NCBI RefSeq assembly: GCF_003049575.1
Contig: NZ_PYWI01000017.1
Span: 36,117 to 100,116, forward strand
Direction: 5' to 3'
Length of the DNA stretch: 64,000 bases
From: Lysinibacillus parviboronicapiens
GTDB taxonomy: Bacteria > Bacillota > Bacilli > Bacillales_A > Planococcaceae
The notes beneath the pieces are model-generated. The model was not told where the DNA came from. It saw nothing but the letters and a program-made list of their open reading frames with translations, and ran no database searches. Within the stretch, counting starts at the first letter, position 1, and each line of letters starts with the position of its first letter. Of the stretch, positions 8,649-18,075 are shown piece after piece. The position numbers were made by a program, and so were the translations under genes.

Positions 8649-8678
8649 TTGAAGATAACATGGGTTATCTGTTATAGT
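8649..8678 (+). promoter_or_regulatory. panBCD promoter with a perfect dyad in the spacer
   Basis: A -35-like TTGAAG (8649-8654) and a -10-like TATAGT (8673-8678) are 18 bases apart. Between them AGATAAC and GTTATCT (8653-8670) form a perfect 7-bp inverted repeat with a 4-base centre. A dyad between the promoter boxes is a classical repressor position; the regulator is not known. Confidence 0.55.
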
Positions 8679-8680
8679 AT

Positions 8681-8878
8681 GTCCTGAAGGGCAGTATCCT
8701 TTTGTGAACGGCACCTTCCAACACGTAAAACCAAACTACAACAAATATCTGCCTTGATCTTTTTATAGACAGGGACGGAAGAAAACGATGCGTTCAACAT
8801 AGTAATTACGTTTAGGCGTAATTAATTTAGGACGAACACACTACCCTTCTGCCCATTTTTAGGAACAGAAGGGTTTTT
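8681..8878 (+). ncRNA. Structured 5' leader of panBCD with competing pairings (candidate attenuator or pan motif)
   Basis: About 200 transcribed bases precede panB. GTCCT (8681-8685) can pair with AGGAC (8829-8833), enclosing GAAGG/CCTTC (8686-8690 with 8714-8718) and a perfect hairpin TAATTACG/CGTAATTA (8803-8824). GGGCAG (8689-8694) can pair with CTGCC at 8749-8753 or with CTGCCC at 8849-8854; the latter would block the left arm of the terminator at 8843-8874. This architecture fits transcription attenuation. A pan RNA motif upstream of panB in Firmicutes is established; I cannot confirm its bulged-A consensus here. T-box features are absent. Confidence 0.5.
8843..8878 (+). terminator. Rho-independent terminator within the panBCD leader
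   Basis: ACCCTTCTG (8843-8851) pairs perfectly with CAGAAGGGT (8866-8874), followed by a T-run, 32 bases before the panB ATG. Because it precedes the operon it serves, it is probably conditional. Confidence 0.8.
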
Positions 8879-8909
8879 CTGTTTTCTTCCCTTAAAAAAG
8901 GAGGACTAC

Positions 8910-9749
8910 ATGATGAAAACAACATCAGATTTTTTGAAAATGAAGGCGGCAGGTGAAAAAATCGTTATGCTAACGGCATATGATTTCCCAGCTGCAACAT
9001 TTGCGGAGCAAGCCGGCGTCGATATGATTCTAGTGGGTGATTCACTAGGAATGGTTGTGCTTGGCTATGAATCTACGATGCCAGTTACAGTGGCAGATAT
9101 GGTACACCATGCAAAAGCTGTACGTCGCGGGGCAAAGGATACGTTTGTGGTCGTTGATATGCCATTTGGCTCGTATCATGGGGATAGCAATGATGCCTTG
9201 AAAACCGCTGTGTCCATGATGCAGGAAACGGGCGCAGATGCACTAAAGGTTGAAGGCGCTGACGATGTGCTGGCTGTTATTGCGAAACTGACAGCTGCCG
9301 GAATTCCAGTGGTTGCTCATTTAGGCTTGTTACCACAGTCAGCGGGGGTAATAGGTGGCTATAAGGTGCAAGGAAAAACAGCTGAACAAGCAGCGAAACT
9401 GTTAGAGGATGCGAAAAAATGTGAAGCGGCTGGTGCCTGTGCGGTTGTATTAGAGTGTATTCCGCATCAGGTGACAGAAATGGTCTCTGCCAGTCTAATT
9501 ATTCCAACAATCGGAATTGGTGCTGGTGTAGAGGCGGATGGGCAAGTATTAGTGTTCCATGACATGCTGAGCTATGGCTCACATCATGTGCCGAAATTTG
9601 TAGAACGTTTTGCTGACATGGGCAGTGAGGCAAGTCGAGGAATTACTGGCTATGTAGACGCAGTGAAGGCAGGGACATTCCCAGCAGCGAGGCATTTCTT
9701 TACGATGAAAGAAGAGGCACTGGATCAGCTATATGGAGGCGTTAAGTAA
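8910..9749 (+). CDS. panB: 3-methyl-2-oxobutanoate hydroxymethyltransferase
   Basis: PanB transfers a one-carbon unit from 5,10-methylene-THF to alpha-ketoisovalerate, giving ketopantoate, the first committed step of pantothenate synthesis. The 279-residue length is usual. Metal ligands lie at D44 (LVGDSLGMV) and D83 ([10 protein letters not shown]), with E115 in KVEG and the catalytic E182 in VLECIPHQV. The start has AAGGAGG at the right spacing. panC begins at the next base after the stop and panD follows, so panBCD is one operon behind the leader at 8681-8878. Confidence 0.97.
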   Translation: MMKTTSDFLKMKAAGEKIVMLTAYDFPAATFAEQAGVDMILVGDSLGMVVLGYESTMPVTVADMVHHAKAVRRGAKDTFVVVDMPFGSYHGDSNDALKTAVSMMQETGADALKVEGADDVLAVIAKLTAAGIPVVAHLGLLPQSAGVIGGYKVQGKTAEQAAKLLEDAKKCEAAGACAVVLECIPHQVTEMVSASLIIPTIGIGAGVEADGQVLVFHDMLSYGSHHVPKFVERFADMGSEASRGITGYVDAVKAGTFPAARHFFTMKEEALDQLYGGVK

Positions 9750-10604
9750 ATGAAAGTCGTCACAACTATCACAGCGCTTACAACAGAAATTCAAGCAGCC
9801 AAACAAGCACAAAAAACAATTGGTCTAGTGCCAACGATGGGCTATTTACATGAAGGCCATTTAACATTAGCCCAAACAGCACGAGCAGAAAATGACTTGG
9901 TAGTTATGAGTATTTTTGTGAATCCGACTCAGTTTGGTCCAAATGAAGACTTTGAAAGCTATCCGCGTGATTTACCACGTGATACTGCTTTGGCAGCGAC
10001 TGTAGGGGTAGACATTGTATTTGCGCCAAGTGTAGAAGAAATGTATCCACATGACGGCTGTATTCGCATCTGTGCAGGTGAGCAGGCAACAATTCTTTGT
10101 GGGGCTAGTCGCCCAGGCCATTTTGACGGTGTGCTACAGGTCGTCGCAAAGTTATTCCATTTGGCACAACCGACCCGTGCTTATTTTGGACAAAAGGATG
10201 CCCAGCAAGTGGCAATTATCGCTACAATGGTGCGGAACTATAACTTCCCGCTAGAGATGCGTGTCGTGCCGATTGTGCGCGAAGAGGACGGTTTAGCAAA
10301 ATCTTCTCGTAACGTTTATTTAAGCGAGCAAGACCGTCAAGAAGCTCCAGCAATTAATGAAGCATTACAGCTGGCACGTGACAGCTTTGTAGCAAACAGA
10401 GATGCGAGTAGTGCCCTAGCAAAAGCAAACTATCACCTTACTGCACGAACGCATGGCCAAATCGACTATATTGAATTATTAGCGTATCCCGACTTAACAC
10501 CAGTGACAGCCGACACCGAACAAGTACTGTTGGCGGCGGCGGTGTACATCGGTAACACCCGTTTAATCGATAACTGTATTTTCAATATGAAAGAAGGATT
10601 ATAA
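9750..10604 (+). CDS. panC: Pantothenate synthetase (pantoate--beta-alanine ligase)
   Basis: PanC condenses pantoate with beta-alanine using ATP through a pantoyl-adenylate intermediate. The 284-residue protein has the nucleotidyltransferase HxGH motif HEGH at 34-37 in [10 protein letters not shown], the pantoate loop [14 protein letters not shown] for ATP contacts, and the KMSKS-like GLAKSSRN. Its ATG directly abuts the panB stop, indicating translational coupling. Beta-alanine is supplied by the adjacent panD and could also come from the uracil-degradation cluster further along. Confidence 0.97.
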   Translation: MKVVTTITALTTEIQAAKQAQKTIGLVPTMGYLHEGHLTLAQTARAENDLVVMSIFVNPTQFGPNEDFESYPRDLPRDTALAATVGVDIVFAPSVEEMYPHDGCIRICAGEQATILCGASRPGHFDGVLQVVAKLFHLAQPTRAYFGQKDAQQVAIIATMVRNYNFPLEMRVVPIVREEDGLAKSSRNVYLSEQDRQEAPAINEALQLARDSFVANRDASSALAKANYHLTARTHGQIDYIELLAYPDLTPVTADTEQVLLAAAVYIGNTRLIDNCIFNMKEGL

Positions 10605-10605
10605 T

Positions 10606-10989
10606 ATGTTACGAATGATGATGAATAGCAAAATCCACCGTGCCACTGTGACAGAAGCGGATTTGAATTATGTAGGCTCCATTACAATCGATGCAGATAT
10701 TTTAGATGCAGTCGGTATGCTCGCAAACGAAAAAGTCCATGTCGTGAATAATAACAATGGCGCACGCTTTGAAACGTATATTATTGCGGGCCAACGTGGA
10801 TCGGGTGTGATTTGCGTAAATGGGGCAGCAGCACGACTTGTACAACGGGGCGACATTGTGATTATCATTTCTTATGTCTATGTAGACAATGCTGAGGCGA
10901 AGGACCATAAGCCAACAGTAGCCATTATGGGCGAAGGCAATACCATTAAAGAAATGATTGCCTATGAGCCAGAAGCTACGGTGTTGTAA
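10606..10989 (+). CDS. panD: Aspartate 1-decarboxylase proenzyme
   Basis: PanD makes beta-alanine from aspartate. It is a pyruvoyl enzyme formed by self-cleavage between Gly24 and Ser25; with the ATG at 10606 the cleavage motif falls exactly there (YVGS, residues 22-25). The 127-residue length and the motifs [16 protein letters not shown] and GDIVIIISY match bacterial PanD. It follows panC by one base and completes panBCD; a strong terminator follows 28 bases after the stop. Confidence 0.97.
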   Translation: MLRMMMNSKIHRATVTEADLNYVGSITIDADILDAVGMLANEKVHVVNNNNGARFETYIIAGQRGSGVICVNGAAARLVQRGDIVIIISYVYVDNAEAKDHKPTVAIMGEGNTIKEMIAYEPEATVL

Positions 10990-11016
10990 TTAATTTCTTT
11001 ATAAAAATTAATAAAT

Positions 11017-11056
11017 AAAAACGGCTTGTGATTATTGTAGTCATCATCAAGCCGTT
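11017..11056 (+). terminator. Rho-independent terminator of panBCD
   Basis: AAAAACGGCTTG pairs with CAAGCCGTTTTT; near-symmetric A and T runs allow bidirectional function. It lies just after panD. Confidence 0.88.
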
Positions 11057-11109
11057 TTTTATTTAACTTTTATGAGAAATGATCAATTTTTGACTCATCA
11101 CCAAAAGAT

Positions 11110-11218
11110 GTGGTTGACATTTTAAAATGTAATATAACTTGGCTGGAGCGAGCAACGCGAGTGAAGCGGCTCATCGGCACCCCCAGGAAAGCACACTGGC
11201 AGAGCAGAAGTCAACCAC
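11110..11218 (+). repeat. Intergenic element bounded by a perfect 9-bp inverted repeat
   Basis: GTGGTTGAC (11110-11118) and GTCAACCAC (11210-11218) enclose 91 bases including CACCCCCAGGAAAGC, which resembles the CCCCCGGAAAGC module in the element at 8248-8540. No open frame is present. It sits between the panBCD terminator and the convergent oleate hydratase. Confidence 0.6.
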
Positions 11219-11264
11219 AAGTTATGGTGAAGAGCCCAATTTTTCACAATACTTGATTGTTCGT

Positions 11265-13040
11265 TTATTCGATCAATTCACTTTCTTTCAGTAAATCATA
11301 GATTATTGTTTCTTTTGTTTTATGAATGCCTAACTTCCCGATTTGTTTTAAGATAAATGGAGCATCTATATCTGTTAATTTTTTACCGTCCAGTAAGCGA
11401 GAAGTTGAAGCTAATAAAGTACGAATATCAAATGCAGAAGCAAATACTTCTGGCACGCCTCGATCAATCTTTAATAATTGATAAACAGCTTCCATCGCAG
11501 TTCTTACTGAATATTCAGTTGTGAATACGGTATCTCTTGCTGTTTCACTAAAATTCCCAATGAAGGCTAAGTTAACAGAACCATTAGGGACAACTAAAGG
11601 ACGATCACCTAATGCTCTAGGCATGAAGTAAGATGTTATAAAAGGCATATAACATGGAATTGTATTACATGAATTCTGTGCTAAATCCGGTATTTCATCT
11701 ACAGGTACGCCCATATGGTACAACCACTCTTGTGCTATCTCAATTCCACTACATTCAGTGATACTTTTTTTAATAAAATTACCTGGTTTATTAGAAAGTA
11801 AACCATAAATCCAAACGACTAATTGATCTTTTGGCTGATTTTTAAAATGAGGTTGTCGGTTCAACGTATAGCTTAGCATCCAATTGGAATCTTTAGCAGA
11901 TACGATACCACCAGTAACTACCTTCCCAGCATATGGATCTCTTTTGCTGATTTTTTCAATATACGGAGCAACTCGAGCATCCAATGTAGTAAGTGTTGCT
12001 GAAACAAACCAACTTTCTTTAGGGAGATTATCACAGAATTTTTCTGGTCTACCAAATTCAGCATCTTGTGAAGCTATATTTTTCCAAAGAGACCAACTAC
12101 CGCCCAAATCAGAACTTATAGGGGCTGGTGTATGATTGTCACCATAAGTTGTACTCTCTGTGATACTACCATTTGTCACAAAAACCAGTTCATTTTCTGT
12201 TAGCTCTATATTTTTTTTCTCACCATTTTGTTTCAACACCAACGTATGAGCTACTTTTTTGTCTCCAACTCTATCAACTAAAACATTCTCTACAACAGTA
12301 TTGTACTGAAAATCAACATTATGTTTTTCTAAATAGTTAATCATAGGAAGAACTAAAGATTCATATTGGTTATACTTTGTAAATTTCAAAGCAGATAAAT
12401 CAGGTAATCCACCTATATGATGAATAAAACGCACAATGTAACGACGCATTTCCATTGCAGAATGCCATTTTTCAAAAGCAAACATCGTGGACCAATATAA
12501 CCAAAAATTCGATTCAAAAAATTCCTCAGAGAAAACATCTGTAATTTTTTTATCCTCTAATTTCTCTTCAGGCGTAAAAAATAATTTAATCATTTCTTCA
12601 GATGATTTATCAGATAATGTAAATTTCCCATCATCCTCAAGTCTCTGACCTCTTTTTTCAATCAATCTACATTTAGAATAATTAGGATCTTCTTTATTTA
12701 ACCAATAAAATTCATCTAAAACAGAAGCATTTTCAATTTCTAAAGATGGGATTGAACGAAATAAATCCCATAAGCATTCAAAATGATCTTCCATTTCTCG
12801 ACCACCACGAATAATAAAACCCCTTGTCGGATTTAGAATACCGTCAAGACTACCTCCTGAGATATCTAACTCTTCGAGAATATGAATATTCTCTCCTTTC
12901 ATTTGGCCATCACGAATTAAAAAACATGCAGCTGAAAGTGAGGCTAGTCCTGAACCAATAAGATAAGCTGATTTCTCATCAACACCCTCAGGTTTTTTAG
13001 GACGTGCGAAAGCTTCATAATTACCATTACTGTAATACAT
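11265..13040 (-). CDS. ohyA: Oleate hydratase (MCRA family, FAD-dependent)
   Basis: Oleate hydratases add water to the cis-9 double bond of unsaturated fatty acids, giving 10-hydroxystearate, and need FAD. The open frame extends upstream to 13082, but the ATG at 13040 has a strong GGAGGCGG and gives 591 residues, the family's usual length. Visible are the FAD-binding [17 protein letters not shown] (residues 26-42), the catalytic-loop glutamate in RGGREMEDH, and the [18 protein letters not shown] and [10 protein letters not shown] segments. These enzymes are known to detoxify host antimicrobial fatty acids. No linked gene was seen; the gene sits alone between panBCD and an EamA exporter. Confidence 0.95.
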   Translation of the reverse strand: MYYSNGNYEAFARPKKPEGVDEKSAYLIGSGLASLSAACFLIRDGQMKGENIHILEELDISGGSLDGILNPTRGFIIRGGREMEDHFECLWDLFRSIPSLEIENASVLDEFYWLNKEDPNYSKCRLIEKRGQRLEDDGKFTLSDKSSEEMIKLFFTPEEKLEDKKITDVFSEEFFESNFWLYWSTMFAFEKWHSAMEMRRYIVRFIHHIGGLPDLSALKFTKYNQYESLVLPMINYLEKHNVDFQYNTVVENVLVDRVGDKKVAHTLVLKQNGEKKNIELTENELVFVTNGSITESTTYGDNHTPAPISSDLGGSWSLWKNIASQDAEFGRPEKFCDNLPKESWFVSATLTTLDARVAPYIEKISKRDPYAGKVVTGGIVSAKDSNWMLSYTLNRQPHFKNQPKDQLVVWIYGLLSNKPGNFIKKSITECSGIEIAQEWLYHMGVPVDEIPDLAQNSCNTIPCYMPFITSYFMPRALGDRPLVVPNGSVNLAFIGNFSETARDTVFTTEYSVRTAMEAVYQLLKIDRGVPEVFASAFDIRTLLASTSRLLDGKKLTDIDAPFILKQIGKLGIHKTKETIIYDLLKESELIE

Positions 13041-13631
13041 AATACCGCCTCCATAAATTATTATTCCAGTATAGTATAACATTAATTTACAGGATAATGG
13101 TAAAATGAGAGAATAATTAACAAATTATTCAATTTTGAAGTTGAACAGGTAATATACCTACCCCTCTAATTTGACATAACAATGCATTGCATTTTTATAA
13201 ATTATTTCTCGATATGAATTATGCAATATTTGAAAATAAGATTGCCCTTGTAGCACTTGATCTGTACCAAACTAAAGCACTTGCATTAAGTACAAGTCAT
13301 AGCAATATCAAAATTTACATTTGAATAAAGATGTATAACATAATCCTATATTTCTTGATAAAGAGGGCAGTTTTCTTTAAGAAGGCCAATTCGATGTTAT
13401 AATGGGCGCTACGAAAAGTGCAGGAGAAACTAGGAAAATGAAAATTAGCAAGAGGTTGATTGAATGTTTTTTGTAAACCGCTATTAACAACTTAGTATAT
13501 CAATAATAGTTGAAAACCTTATTACTACAGTTAAAAAGCCACTGATTTGAACTGCACACCAAAGTTAGACCAAAAAATCTCACTATTGGGGTTCACTACA
13601 AATGTGGTGACTTTTTTCTATCCTCTTAGTT
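13041..13631. other. Gene-free interval between ohyA and the EamA gene
   Basis: The 590 bases are AT-rich and contain no supportable gene. A TATAAT occurs near 13398 without a convincing -35. The right part carries an IS3-type end, listed separately. Confidence 0.5.
13548..13596 (+). mobile_element. Solo left-end remnant of an IS3-family (IS150-like) element
   Basis: TGAACTGCACACCAAAGTTAGA is split by wear from the usual IS150-type end, followed by a run of A and the partial complement ATTGGGGTTCA. The arrangement matches the left end seen at 63262, where an orfA start still follows; here no transposase frame remains. Confidence 0.4.
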
Positions 13632-14528
13632 TTAAAAAGAGTTTTTAAGTGGACTTGCAGTTGTTTTAAAATGTGCAAATAAATAACATCCTAAAATAAC
13701 AACCAATCCTCCAATTCCTTGCGTCCACGTGATGCTCTCTCCTATAAATAAAAATGCTAGAAGTGCAGTGAAAATCGGATTGAAGTTAAGGAAAATGCCG
13801 GATGTTGTAGTCCCTAATTTTTGAATACCAATGTTCCAAAGTACCATACAAACTACTGTGGAGATGATTCCTGTATATAAAAGAGATAGAATAAAAGAAT
13901 GATTAACATTATTCAAAGTAAAATCCCTAAGATTAAACGGCAATAGTATAAGAAGTCCAAATATGCCTGCATACAAAGTAGACATTAGTGGTGAGGTAGT
14001 TTTCATTGCCCATTTACTACAAACCGAATAAATTCCCCATACACATACAGCTGTCATCATCCATAAATCACCCAAATTAACGTGAAACGACAATAACAAG
14101 TTGATATTCCCCTTTGAAAGTACGAGAAGAACACCAAATAACGAAAGTAGCATTGAAAGCGCTTGAAGAATACTAATCTTTTCTCTTAGAAATACAAATG
14201 AAAAAACGGAAATTGAAATTGTATTTAATGTTGAAATAAGGCCAACATTCGTCGATGTTGTTCTTTCCAACGCTAATAATTGAAAGAGATTGAAGAAAAC
14301 CACACCCGTAATACCCATTAAAAATAAAGGGAGAATGGCATCCCGAGGGGGAAGCAATCTTTTTTCTTTCCACCATACAATTGGAAGTAGTAGAGCAACG
14401 GCAATGATCCATCGTAAGCTCGTCAATGTTAAGGGCGAGGCATGATCGACAAGGGATTTTGTAACAACAAAATTGCCCCCCCAAAGCAAACTGACTAAAA
14501 GCATCAAGAAAACATAGATATTCTTCAA
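13632..14528 (-). CDS. EamA/DMT-family transporter
   Basis: The 298-residue protein has about ten hydrophobic helices in two five-helix EamA repeats. The first repeat starts LLWGGNFVVTKSLVD...LTLTSLRWIIAVALLL; the second includes CVWGIYSVCSKWA and ends in QGIGGLVVILGCYLF. EamA proteins export amino acids or other metabolites across the membrane. The start is TTG 14528, with AAAGGAGAG at the right distance. It is divergent from an Lrp/AsnC regulator across 233 bases, an arrangement typical of amino-acid exporters controlled by their Lrp neighbour. The substrate is unknown. Confidence 0.9.
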   Translation of the reverse strand: MKNIYVFLMLLVSLLWGGNFVVTKSLVDHASPLTLTSLRWIIAVALLLPIVWWKEKRLLPPRDAILPLFLMGITGVVFFNLFQLLALERTTSTNVGLISTLNTISISVFSFVFLREKISILQALSMLLSLFGVLLVLSKGNINLLLSFHVNLGDLWMMTAVCVWGIYSVCSKWAMKTTSPLMSTLYAGIFGLLILLPFNLRDFTLNNVNHSFILSLLYTGIISTVVCMVLWNIGIQKLGTTTSGIFLNFNPIFTALLAFLFIGESITWTQGIGGLVVILGCYLFAHFKTTASPLKNSF

Positions 14529-14761
14529 AACAATATCTCTCCTTTGATTCCCGTATTAACAATAAAAAAGATGCTCTATGTACAATTGAGTTTTTATGTT
14601 TTCTAAAATAATCATAACATTTTTGCTTTTTAGACAGTATAATATTTTGTGTAGTGAATAAAAAATGAAATAATAAAAAGAATAATGGAGTTTTACGGAA
14701 TTTAATTAATTATAATTGGTAAATACGGCTGAATTTTCGAATTAAAAAAGGAGCGAATAGC

Positions 14762-15256
14762 ATGAGGGATTTTGAAAGAAGATTATTAGATAGTGTTGAT
14801 CTTCAAATACTAGATATTTTGCAGAGAGAAGTTCAGATAAGTAATGCAAAAATAGCGAGACGAGTGAATTTGTCTCCACCGGCGACACATACGAGAATAA
14901 AACGATTAGAAAGTGAAGGATTTATTGACAGACAAGTTGCCATTTTAAATCAGGAGAAATTGGGATTCGATTTACTTTGTTATGTTTTCATGAGTACAAA
15001 TATTCATCAAGAAAAAGAATTAGAAGCTTTGGAAAGTTCCTTAACAACTATGACAGAAATATTAGAATGTCATTGTTTAACAGGAGAGTATGATTATCTG
15101 TTAAAGGTAGTTATTAGAGATCGACAGGAATTAGATAGCTTCATAAGAAAATTAAATAGGTTAGGCATTTCCCGAATTCAAACTAACTTATCTTTAAGAG
15201 AAGTAAAATATTCTACAGTCTTACCGATATCAGAAGATGCACAGCGGAAGAATTAG
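14762..15256 (+). CDS. Lrp/AsnC-family transcriptional regulator
   Basis: This 164-residue protein has an N-terminal HTH (residues 9-58: DLQILDILQREVQISNAKIARRVNLSP and ATHTRIKRLESEGFI, separated by one residue) and a C-terminal RAM ligand-binding domain (about 70-150) with CHCLTGEYDYLLKVVIRD. Lrp-family proteins form octamers that sense amino acids. AAAAAGGAGCG precedes the ATG. Its divergent placement suggests it controls the EamA exporter at 13632-14528 and itself. Confidence 0.93.
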   Translation: MRDFERRLLDSVDLQILDILQREVQISNAKIARRVNLSPPATHTRIKRLESEGFIDRQVAILNQEKLGFDLLCYVFMSTNIHQEKELEALESSLTTMTEILECHCLTGEYDYLLKVVIRDRQELDSFIRKLNRLGISRIQTNLSLREVKYSTVLPISEDAQRKN

Positions 15257-15284
15257 CCAGCACTGTCAGAAACCTACTATGTAA

Positions 15285-15322
15285 AAAAGTGTCCCAAGAA
15301 AGAATTTGAGACACTATTTTTA
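15285..15322 (+). terminator. Rho-independent terminator of the Lrp gene
   Basis: AGTGTCCCA pairs with TTGAGACACT (one bulge), followed by a T-run, about 30 bases after the stop. Confidence 0.75.
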
Positions 15323-15514
15323 ATAACTCTCGAAGAAAACAGTGAAGGAGGCGCTTTATCGGATATTTATGCTAGTATCACGATGAAGATTGTGAAGTCA
15401 TGTACTAAACTAACGGGACAGTGAATGGTATTTTTTCTTCACCACGAAGTGATGGAAACCGTTGAATAAAAAGTTATGATGTTTTTCCTAAGGTAAATGG
15501 GACTTGAACAGATA

Positions 15515-15676
15515 GTGTATTTTCATCAAGAAGTATGGAGTTTTGAAGGTAGAGAAGCATTTGGCAGAAAGGATGTATCTACCCCGTGGGATGGAAAAGG
15601 TACACAATGGGTAGAACACCATCTTTATGTATGTCACAAAGATAGTAAAGAACTTGCAACGCATTTAGCATTCTGA
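15515..15676 (+). pseudogene. GrpB/UPF0157 family remnant
   Basis: A 54-codon frame ends at a TGA at 15674 and reads ...EGREAFGRKD, ...WVEHHLYVC and KDSKELATHLAF. The EHHLYVC plus ELxxHLAF core is diagnostic of GrpB-type nucleotidyltransferase-fold proteins. The N-terminal region and the part after HLAF (normally RDYLR...) are missing, so only a fragment survives. The remaining gap to 15931 contains other protein-like runs, such as LSQLTEYFSGWHKENEGF near 15800, which I could not identify. Confidence 0.7.
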
Positions 15677-15931
15677 AAATATAAAAAGAAATTTAGCAAA
15701 TACAGAAGACCGAAAATCCTATACCTTAGGTAAAACAGAGAATTTATCAATAAGATTGTAAAAAAAATATGGAATAAAAAATTAATAATCAATTTTCTTA
15801 GTCAATTAACGGAGTATTTTAGTGGCTGGCATAAGGAGAACGAAGGCTTCGTTTTATCGCAGACTAAAGGGAATTGGCAAGATGTTGACCAATTTATAAT
15901 AATTATTTTCTAATTGTAAAGGGAGAATATA
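15677..15931. other. Gap between the GrpB remnant and the MerR gene
   Basis: It contains short protein-like runs but no intact gene, and ends with the AAAGGGAG ribosome site of the MerR gene. Probably more gene debris. Confidence 0.35.
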
Positions 15932-16777
15932 ATGTACTCTATCGGTAAATTTTCTAAAATATGTAATATTCCCGTTAAAACATTACGCTACTATAGCGAC
16001 ATTGGATTACTAAAACCTTCTTACATAGATCCTGTAACAAACTATCGATACTATGACTATGACAAAATTCAACTCATGCAAAAAATTATGCTTCTAAAAA
16101 GCTGTCAATTCTCTATAGCTACAATTAAGGAATTTATTGAAAGCTCTGATCAGATACAATGGAAAAGCATATTACAACATAAAATTAATGAGCTTGAGGA
16201 TCAAAGAACAAAAATGTCCAAACAAATAGAGGAGATGAATCGGTTAAAAATACAAATCGAAACAGAGGCTTCTATAATTCCAGGACCTCTTTTATCTGAC
16301 TGTTATATTGAAAATCGAGAGGAAATCCCTGTCTACACGATTCGGAAGAAAATAAAGGTCCAATTTATTGATGAGTTGGTTAAAGATTTATTTGATCGAG
16401 TTTACGCTTTTAATCTCGTGATTACAGGGAAACTAATGGCTATCTTTCATGAAAGAGAATTGAGTCAAAAAGAGGCAGACATCGAGCTGCTTCTTCCAGT
16501 AGAAGCTACGGATAAAATAGACGGCTGTAGGATTTTATCTAGTGGGATATACGCGTGTATTACTGTTAAAGGCCCTTATTCGGAGTTGGATGAAGGATAT
16601 AAAAAATTGAAAAGTTGGATTTTCGAACAACATCTAAACCAGATAGCGAAAGAGATCGAAATTTATGAAGAAGGTCTTGTACCTGCCAATGTTAATATTA
16701 GAGATTTAAGACCAGATTTAAACAGACACCCATCACAGTTTGTTACTAAAATATGTATACCGGTAGTTAAGAAGTAA
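15932..16777 (+). CDS. MerR-family regulator with GyrI-like effector domain (BmrR type)
   Basis: The 281-residue protein has a MerR winged HTH (residues 1-70: MYSIGKFSKICNIPVKTLRYY, YYDYDKIQLMQKIMLLKSCQFS), a coiled coil (about 78-120, LEDQRTKMSKQIEEMNRLK) and a C-terminal GyrI/BmrR-like effector-binding domain (about 125-281). Such regulators activate multidrug-resistance genes on binding amphipathic cations by untwisting promoters with 19-20 bp spacers. No transporter is adjacent; the next gene is an acyltransferase-like pseudogene, after a terminator. AAAGGGAG precedes the ATG. Confidence 0.9.
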   Translation: MYSIGKFSKICNIPVKTLRYYSDIGLLKPSYIDPVTNYRYYDYDKIQLMQKIMLLKSCQFSIATIKEFIESSDQIQWKSILQHKINELEDQRTKMSKQIEEMNRLKIQIETEASIIPGPLLSDCYIENREEIPVYTIRKKIKVQFIDELVKDLFDRVYAFNLVITGKLMAIFHERELSQKEADIELLLPVEATDKIDGCRILSSGIYACITVKGPYSELDEGYKKLKSWIFEQHLNQIAKEIEIYEEGLVPANVNIRDLRPDLNRHPSQFVTKICIPVVKK

Positions 16778-16809
16778 AGGTAGCTTATAGTTTTAAATAA
16801 AAACAGGGT

Positions 16810-16845
16810 AAACTCTCCATCTACTGGAGGGTTTATTCTTTTTAT
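16810..16845 (+). terminator. Rho-independent terminator of the MerR gene
   Basis: AAACTCTCCA pairs with TGGAGGGTTT around a five-base loop, followed by a T-rich tail. Confidence 0.75.
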
Positions 16846-16870
16846 ATACTAATGAATGGAGGGAATTACA

Positions 16871-17855
16871 ATGTACCATCCGAGATTAAAAGGAGATGCT
16901 TACGGGGCAGGAAAGCATTATGCAGAAATCCTTTATAAAAATGGATTTCGATTTCCGAAAGTAACAGAAGAAAATTTAAAATTCGGGGAGTCATGTAAAG
17001 CTATTCTTACTGAATTTGACCCTAATATTATGAAGGAAATACAAGGATTTGCAGAAGGCTGTCATTCTTCTTTTGAAGAAGTAAGTTCTTTTCTTTTAAG
17101 TATAGGAGTATTTGAATTGGCTGGTCAATGTAGTATTTTCTCAGCTTTTAATGGAAGAGAAATTATTATTGGTCGTAATTATGATATGCTCTTTAATCTG
17201 AAGAATTTTACAGAGTCCTCACTAGTTTGTTTTGAAGGAAAAAATAAATATGTAGGTCATTCAGATTGTTTTATTGGAAAAGTTGATGGTATAAATCAAC
17301 ATGGTTTATTTGTGGGAATTACATCAGTTCCTCATGACGGAATTAAGCCAGGATTGAATTTTTATTTTGCTGTTAAATATATTTTAGAAAATTGTTGTAC
17401 TGTGGGAGAAGGAATAGAAGTGTTAAAAAGATTTCCAAGTTCGGTCGCTAATAACTACTTGTTAGCAGATCCATTAGGGAATATGGCTGTTGTAGAAGTT
17501 ACCCCTAATGACTATCAAGTTCGCCTTCCTACCAATAATTATATTCATTGTACCAATCATCATGAAAGTACATCAGTATCTGAAAGCTGGAATTGGGAGC
17601 AAATCAAAAGAACGTTTTGAAACATTAGATATATGTCTTCAAGATAACGTCAATAAAATGACTCTTTCCATTGCACAATCAATTATGTCAGAAACCAAGG
17701 GACATGTTTGTTTAAATTTAAAAGAATATAATTTTGGTACGCTCTTCTCTGTTGTAGCCAACTTAAATACATTAGATATACATAGAGCCGAAGGTCAACC
17801 AAACAAAGCAAAATATAAATCAGATAGTCGATTGACAGATGCTGTTTTAAAATAA
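16871..17855 (+). pseudogene. Frameshifted C45 peptidase / acyl-CoA:6-APA acyltransferase-like gene
   Basis: The family (NTN hydrolases related to isopenicillin acyltransferase) hydrolyses or transfers amide-linked acyl groups. The ATG at 16871 has GGAGGG; the ATG at 16856 lies on top of that site and is unlikely. Frame 1 covers residues 1-249, including the N-terminal nucleophile region GQCSIFSAF, then IIGRNYDM and KYILENCCTVGEGIEVL, and stops at 17618. A second frame (+1) continues the same protein from about 17600 (SKERFETLDICLQDN ... LFSVVANL) to 17855. A single-base indel near 17590-17610 therefore splits it, unless it is a sequencing error. The restored product would be about 327 residues. 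Confidence 0.8.
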
Positions 17856-18009
17856 ACTTTCCTTTATCTGCGATTTTCTACTTGTAATTTGGATGTAAAA
17901 GTAAATAAAGAATTTGATTGAGTCTGCGTTCTGACTTACAAGTACAAACTACCAAAATGTTCTACTAATTTCTTTAATACGAAAAACATACCATACTATA
18001 TTGTCTTAA

Positions 18010-18074
18010 AAAGAACAGAAAACCACAAATTAGGCCTACTTTTAAAGTGTGCACTATTTGTGGTTCTGTTCTTT
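18010..18074. terminator. Long near-perfect hairpin, bidirectional terminator
   Basis: AAAGAACAG pairs with CTGTTCTTT and ACCACAAATTAG with CTATTTGTGGT; the centre is ACTTTTAAAGT. It lies between the 3' ends of two convergent genes. Its core resembles the hairpin at 19981-20033. Confidence 0.7.
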
Positions 18075-18075
18075 G

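Noticed and set aside
8681..8878. 6S RNA or T-box identity for the panB leader
   Set aside because: T-box features such as the TGGNACCGCG antiterminator bulge are absent. The GTCCT start recalled 6S RNA, but there is no continuous long stem with a central bubble, and it lies directly before panB.
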